From positions 1 through 64,000 of the forward strand of contig CAJTNT010000016.1 in assembly GCA_910577785.1 (NCBI GenBank): a stretch of DNA of 64,000 nucleotides, read 5' to 3'. The notes below the pieces were generated by a model, which did no database searches, was not told the origin of the DNA, and saw nothing but the letters and a program-made list of their open reading frames with translations. Shown piece after piece: positions 60,083 to 64,000 of the stretch (position 1 is the first letter of the stretch; each line of letters opens with the position of its first letter). This stretch comes from an uncultured Lachnospiraceae bacterium (GTDB taxonomy: Bacteria; Bacillota; Clostridia; Lachnospirales; Lachnospiraceae). The position numbers and the translations under genes are program-made.

Positions 60083-60232
60083 TTATCTTGTTCCCCTCCC
60101 CTGCCGACGTCCATTTTGGGCTTTTGGGGGGGTGTTTTTCATCCTCTGCTGTTTTTCCTGCATTTCTTTCCTGCGGATACAGGCCTCATCAATTTCATAG
60201 ACACTGTTCCCATCTATCACCAGTCTTCCCAT
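60083..60232 (-). CDS. Small protein of 49 residues, unknown function
   Basis: The frame reads MGRLVIDGNSVYEIDEACIR and continues with a Lys/Gln/Arg-rich helix and a basic Pro/Gly tail. AGGAGACAG lies before the ATG and a strong hairpin directly after the stop, both in favour of a real gene. A second short frame (MPEEEKRPKKEEVSIEKN..., 22 residues) precedes it on the same strand after a TATAAT-like element that also fits CATANNNTA. No family is recognised. It is encoded convergent to the Cys/Gly-rich gene. Confidence 0.6.
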   Translation of the reverse strand: MGRLVIDGNSVYEIDEACIRRKEMQEKQQRMKNTPPKAQNGRRQGRGTR

Positions 60233-60492
60233 TTTTCTGTCTCCTATCTGTCCTATTTGCTTTTTCTCATCCTTCTTTTGACATATTCTTTTCTATTGAT
60301 ACTTCCTCTTTCTTTGGCCTTTTCTCTTCTTCTGGCATTTTCCCTTTCTTATCTGCTGCTTTCCCTTCCTTATTATATGTAGGCAGATAGGAACTGCCAC
60401 CCCTGCATCAGGCTGTAAATCAAAAACCCTGTGGGAATCGGTTTCGATCGAGCCAAAATCAGGAAGGCAGGCGTGTAATAGAACGGAAAATG

Positions 60493-61191
60493 TTAAATAT
60501 AATCCTCCACCGTCCTGTCTGTTTTCATGTTGAAGATCTCAAAAATCTTGTCCCGTGCCAGGATAAATTCATCCGAAGTCCGGTCACGCTCATGCCCCAG
60601 CTGGATTTTCACAATGCTCTTAATACGCCCCGGATCCGGCTCCATAACTACGACGCGGTCGGCCAGGATAATAGCCTCTTCTATGTCATGGGTGACAAAG
60701 AGGATGGTCTTCTTCTCTTCCACGGAGAGGCGGCGCACATCGTCCTGAAGCCTCATCCTGGTAATCGCATCCAATGCCCCGAAGGGCTCATCCATAAACA
60801 GCACCTCCGGCTCCACGGCCAATGCCCGGGCAATCGCCACACGCTGCTGCATCCCGCCGGACAGCTGATACGGATGCTTCTCTTTGCAATGGCCAAGCCC
60901 TACCAAATCCAGGTAATGCGCGGCAATCTCCTTACGCTGCGCTTTCGGCACCTTCTTGCTCTCTAAGCCCAGCTCCACATTTTTCTGTACGCTCCTCCAA
61001 GGGAGCAGCCCATAATTCTGGAAAATCATCATGCGGCGGATATCTGGTTTTTCCACCTTTTCCCCATGGATGGACACCTGCCCGCTGCTTGCCTTCACAA
61101 AGCCTGCCACCGTGTGCAGCAATGTGGTCTTCCCGCAGCCGGAAGGGCCCAGGAGGCAGACAAACTCCCCCTTAGGTTCCTTTGTTTGCAA
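60493..61191 (-). pseudogene. ABC transporter ATPase (SsuB/TauB class), 5-prime truncated
   Basis: About 230 residues of an ATPase of the nitrate/sulfonate/taurine class: Walker A LLGPSGCGKTTLL, signature LSGGMQQRVAIARA, Walker B VLFMDEPFGALD and FVTHDIEEAI. The protein begins only about ten residues before Walker A; the usual first ~30 residues, including the aromatic A-loop that stacks on adenine, are missing. The only upstream start is a TTG without a ribosome site, and the 5-prime end runs into a 23-bp tandem repeat. No permease or binding-protein gene is adjacent. A decayed gene is the best reading; a functional short form is possible. Confidence 0.6.
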
Positions 61192-61266
61192 CTTGTCGGT
61201 TCTTTTATTTGCCTCTGATCGGTTCTTTTATTTACCACTTATTGTTCTTTTATTTGCCTCTGCTTG
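61175..61266. repeat. Tandem repeat, four imperfect 22-23 bp units
   Basis: Units at 61175, 61198, 61221 and 61243/61244 share GGTTCTTTTATTTGCCTCT. The first unit overlaps the beginning of the truncated ATPase frame. The remaining bases up to 61555 are AT-rich and hold no gene. Confidence 0.8.
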
Positions 61267-61555
61267 GTTCGTTCTTTCTATACTCCTTATTATCTTAGTT
61301 ATCTTATTTGTTAAGTATGTTATTGGCAATGAAATGATTATATTACTGTTTTTTCCATTTGTCAAGTTTTTTTGGAGAAATGATCGCGTAACTTTACCTG
61401 GGGATTCTGCGAAAGGGCATGGGATGGGGAAGGCAAAAATGGCCATACGTACCGCTGCGGCCTTCCCACTTCCTTCGCTACAGATTGAAAAGTGTTACAT
61501 TTCCGCTTCTCATACTCCTAAATATAGTATATCATAAAAACAGATGTTCTAAGCA

Positions 61556-61596
61556 AAAAACCAGCCAAGAATTCGTCATTCTCTTGGCTGGTTTTT
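61556..61596 (-). terminator. Terminator after gtfB
   Basis: A perfect 15-bp stem (AAAAACCAGCCAAGA with its complement) and an 11-base loop, with T-runs on both strands. Confidence 0.9.
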
Positions 61597-61612
61597 AAAA
61601 CATCAGGCCTTT

Positions 61613-62974
61613 TTATAAAATAAGCTTTCTGTAGCTTTCTACGGATTCCAGGAGGGCTGCCTGGGTCTGGGACTGCAGCATTTCCTCTAATACTTGGGGG
61701 GTATCCATAGCTTCCTGGGCGGCTTTGCACAGCTTCTGCCAGCCAGCGGCAGGAAAAATGTGGCCCTCGGCTACGAAATCGGTATTATGGGCGGTTTCGC
61801 GGAAGGCAAAGATTAAATGGTTATGTAAAAATGCCTTGCGGACGGCGGAGACAATTTCTGGGCCGTGGTTGATGTCGAAGTAATAGTCGCAGGCAGAAAA
61901 AAGCTCTTCTAAGACCGCCGGCTTTACGCCTGGGTATAGGCTTATGTTGCTGCAGGCATCCATTCCCGTGAGCTTGGAGGACATTTCGGTCAGGGACACG
62001 ATGTGGAAATGCATTTGCGGCAGGGACTCTGCAATCTCCCTGCAATGCTCAATATGATCGGAATTTGTACAGATCAGGGCCTGCGGCTTGTGGGTATTTT
62101 CTTTGGCAAAGGGGTAGAGGAAGCCCAGCTTGTGGAGCATGTCCTTCCTGGCGCCGTGGGCGAGCAATTTGGCGTAGGATTTCTCTTTCTGCACGATAAC
62201 GGTGACCGTGCGGCTGGCTTCTCCGTTGAAAATCAGCTGCATATTGCCAGGAATGTCGTCCCTGGGCGGCTCCTGCCAGAAAAGGATATCGCGCTTTACC
62301 TGCGACTTCAGGCGGTTGGAGACGAAGAAGGGCGTGGACAGGGAATTGAAGAAAATCCGCTTCTGCTTCAGGCGTGCGCGTACGAAGAAATGCAGCACAA
62401 AATCCGTCTTGCTGTGGAAAATCTGCACGGTTTCCCCTTCATTTAAAATGATGTCGCCGGTGACGAAGTTCTCTACGATAGCCTCACGGCCGTCTGCGGA
62501 GAAATAGGATTTATTGACTTTCTGGCCTTTGGCGTTGAAAATGGTGCGGGCGTAGAGTGCGCCGTAACGGTTATAGTGGTCGCTGGAACGGACGGTTCCC
62601 TGCTCGTCATACCAGTCGACAATCTTCACCAGCCGCCGATGGCTGGGCTGTGCGTAGAAAATCTTTCCCCTTTCGCGAGATAAGTCCTGGATCTTGCCGT
62701 TGCTGTTCGTGCCGCTGATTTCCCAATAGTCCGGCACGGGGATTTCATTGAAATACCTGGGGCGGGCATCCCCGCCGCGTGCAGCCTTGAAGTCACCGAG
62801 GAAAAAACCGTACACGGACAGGACGTCCTCCGGCAGGAAGCCGTCGTCCTCAATCACTACTGCTGGACAGGCAAAGCCTGCCAGCTGGAACGAAGTATGC
62901 AGATCCTGGCTGTCTTGGGTGTAGGCGTCGAAAAGTAGGATGGCTTCGTTCCATTTTAGAGTAGTTTGTTCCAT
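61613..62974 (-). CDS. gtfB: GtfB-like accessory subunit of a protein O-glycosyltransferase
   Basis: A 453-residue protein resembling GtfB (Gtf2), the substrate-binding chaperone that partners GtfA to add GlcNAc to Ser/Thr-rich proteins. Seen are the N-terminal beta-rich part with YWEISGTNSNGKIQD and IVDWYDEQGTVRSSDHYNRYG, and a C-terminal GT-B-like half (CTNSDHIEH, YYFDINHGPEIVSAVRKAF) lacking catalytic motifs. The ATG overlaps the gtfA stop by 19 bases and follows GAGGAGGTGAAG. Accessory Sec genes were not seen within the window. Confidence 0.85.
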   Translation of the reverse strand: MEQTTLKWNEAILLFDAYTQDSQDLHTSFQLAGFACPAVVIEDDGFLPEDVLSVYGFFLGDFKAARGGDARPRYFNEIPVPDYWEISGTNSNGKIQDLSRERGKIFYAQPSHRRLVKIVDWYDEQGTVRSSDHYNRYGALYARTIFNAKGQKVNKSYFSADGREAIVENFVTGDIILNEGETVQIFHSKTDFVLHFFVRARLKQKRIFFNSLSTPFFVSNRLKSQVKRDILFWQEPPRDDIPGNMQLIFNGEASRTVTVIVQKEKSYAKLLAHGARKDMLHKLGFLYPFAKENTHKPQALICTNSDHIEHCREIAESLPQMHFHIVSLTEMSSKLTGMDACSNISLYPGVKPAVLEELFSACDYYFDINHGPEIVSAVRKAFLHNHLIFAFRETAHNTDFVAEGHIFPAAGWQKLCKAAQEAMDTPQVLEEMLQSQTQAALLESVESYRKLIL

Positions 62975-64000
62975 TTCTGCTTCACCTCCTCTGTAAGATA
63001 ACGCTGTGCTATTTTATAAGAATGCGTATGGAAAGCCTGCAGATCTGCTTCCGTAAACAGGCGCACAATGCATTCTGCCAGGCGCTCAATCCGTTCCTGC
63101 CGCTCCATCTTGCCATGCACAGCAATCAGGTAGCCGTTTTTGCCATCATCAATAAAATTTTGATTGCCGTAGCGCACGTCAAAGCCAATGATCGGCAGGC
63201 CAGAGCCAACCGCTTCCATCAGAGTAAGGCCAAAGCCTTCACTGGTGGAGCCGGACAGGTAGGCTTCATAACCCTGATAGATTTCATCCAGGTTTTGCTG
63301 GCCGCAGAGGCGTATGCAGCTGCTGCATTTTTTCTCTTCAATCAACTTTTTCAGCTTTGCTTCCTCGCCGCCTTTTCCATAGATGTCCAGTGAAATATCC
63401 GGCACCTGTTCCCTGGCTTTGGCAAAGGCCTCAATCAGCCAGTCCACATGCTTTTCATCCGCCAAACGGGAGGCCGTAATCAAGGAGTGTTTCTTCCTGG
63501 GTTTTCTGGGATGTTTAGCTTTATCAATGCTGCCTACGGGAATGGTTATTATCTCTGGGCTGATTTTGGCGTATTTTTCAAATTGCTGCTTGAGCAGATG
63601 GTTCTGTGTGTCGGTGGATGTAATGTAAAAACTTATGTGTTTATGCTGTGAAAATGCGTATTCATAGTAATTATTCCAGAGGATATGTTCTTCATCTGTG
63701 CTGCCTTCGCTGAAATGGTCTGCATGTATGACAATGCCAATCTGTGCCTGTCCGGCATTCTGCATAATTGCCTGGCCGATTCCTGTTGTGCGGTCAATCA
63801 GCACTACATCACGGGGCGTCAGGTTTAGGCAGGATACTAAGTAGCCTACCAATTCCTCTTTGGAACAGATTAAGCGGTTGGGGAACTGGTACATTACTTT
63901 ATCGTTGTCTGTGATTTCTTCGTATGCAACGGTTCCGTCTTCGTTGAAAAAGCGGCGCTGGTACAGATGGGCTTTATTGTCCAGCGGGGCGTAATATTCG
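62956..64000 (-). CDS. gtfA: GtfA-like glycosyltransferase (family GT4), partial
   Basis: The 3-prime end of a glycosyltransferase running off the window; about 348 residues are visible. The RRFFNEDGTVAYEE stretch just inside the edge and HADHFSEGS are typical of GtfA. The GT-B nucleotide-sugar site is seen as LITASRLADEKHVDWLIEAF and GSTSEGFGLTLMEAVGSGLPIIGFD. With gtfB it forms a heterodimer that O-GlcNAcylates surface or secreted adhesins. The target protein is probably encoded upstream, outside the window. Confidence 0.88.
   Translation of the reverse strand, partial: EYYAPLDNKAHLYQRRFFNEDGTVAYEEITDNDKVMYQFPNRLICSKEELVGYLVSCLNLTPRDVVLIDRTTGIGQAIMQNAGQAQIGIVIHADHFSEGSTDEEHILWNNYYEYAFSQHKHISFYITSTDTQNHLLKQQFEKYAKISPEIITIPVGSIDKAKHPRKPRKKHSLITASRLADEKHVDWLIEAFAKAREQVPDISLDIYGKGGEEAKLKKLIEEKKCSSCIRLCGQQNLDEIYQGYEAYLSGSTSEGFGLTLMEAVGSGLPIIGFDVRYGNQNFIDDGKNGYLIAVHGKMERQERIERLAECIVRLFTEADLQAFHTHSYKIAQRYLTEEVKQKWNKLL

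Noticed and set aside
1..64000. CRISPR array, prophage or integrative element
   Set aside because: No regularly spaced repeats, phage structural genes, integrase or attachment-site duplications were seen.

Overview
The window reads as chromosome of a strictly anaerobic, Gram-positive member of the Lachnospiraceae (Clostridia). The evidence is a Rex-type operator in front of a thiolase-hbd-bcd-etfBA butyrate operon, a ten-gene V/A-type ATPase operon, an Fe-S type PurF, AGGAGG ribosome sites before nearly every gene, moderate G+C, and a small Cys/Gly-rich protein of the kind found in this family. Genus-level placement is inference. Most genes are on the minus strand; the plus strand carries few genes (PilZ, degenerate HD-GYP, chemoreceptor, tRNA-Pro, Cys/Gly-rich peptide).

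Layout, left to right. 1-5 kb: the end of an FtsX-like permease, then purC-purF-purB (minus) from a clear promoter, with a ~200-bp imperfect inverted-repeat element between purF and purB. 5-10 kb: PilZ protein, gpmI, and an MBOAT acyltransferase/SGNH hydrolase pair. 10-16 kb: butyrate operon thl-hbd-bcd-etfB-etfA, without a crotonase gene. 16-20 kb: degenerate HD-GYP protein; nucleotidyltransferase plus NahK-like sugar kinase. 20-26 kb: ABC export system with two HlyD-type adaptors, one ATPase and one permease, bearing unusual acidic or low-complexity tails and an insertion. 26-32 kb: chemoreceptor, glyA, PopT (DUF368) lipid-carrier translocase, hisC and a class I aminotransferase. 32-43 kb: galactan or galacto-oligosaccharide locus (LacI regulator, binding protein, two permeases, GH2 beta-galactosidase, GH53-like protein). 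43-50 kb: L,D-transpeptidase, tRNA-Pro, and a MoxR-DUF58-transglutaminase set. 50-59.5 kb: V/A-ATPase operon headed by a pseudo-receiver protein. 59.5-64 kb: Cys/Gly-rich peptide, an unnoticed 49-residue gene, a decayed ABC ATPase, and gtfB-gtfA protein O-glycosylation genes.

How the parts work together: the butyrate operon reoxidises NADH and is probably controlled by Rex. The galactan locus imports galacto-oligosaccharides, cut inside the cell by the GH2 enzyme. A palindromic TTTACTAAAT box recurs near the galactan locus and directly upstream of the nucleotidyltransferase/kinase promoter, suggesting a shared sugar regulon. The V/A-ATPase couples ATP to an ion gradient.

Most notable: (1) the GH53-like protein keeps the family scaffold but has Gly where both catalytic Glu residues belong, and its gene lies between same-orientation copies of a ~150-bp palindromic repeat; (2) that repeat occurs three and a half times and its inner stem keeps pairing through G-U changes on one strand; (3) a pseudo-receiver with Glu at the phospho-acceptor position heads the V/A-ATPase operon; (4) one export adaptor carries a ~150-residue insertion in its helical hairpin. 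No CRISPR array, prophage or complete IS was seen.
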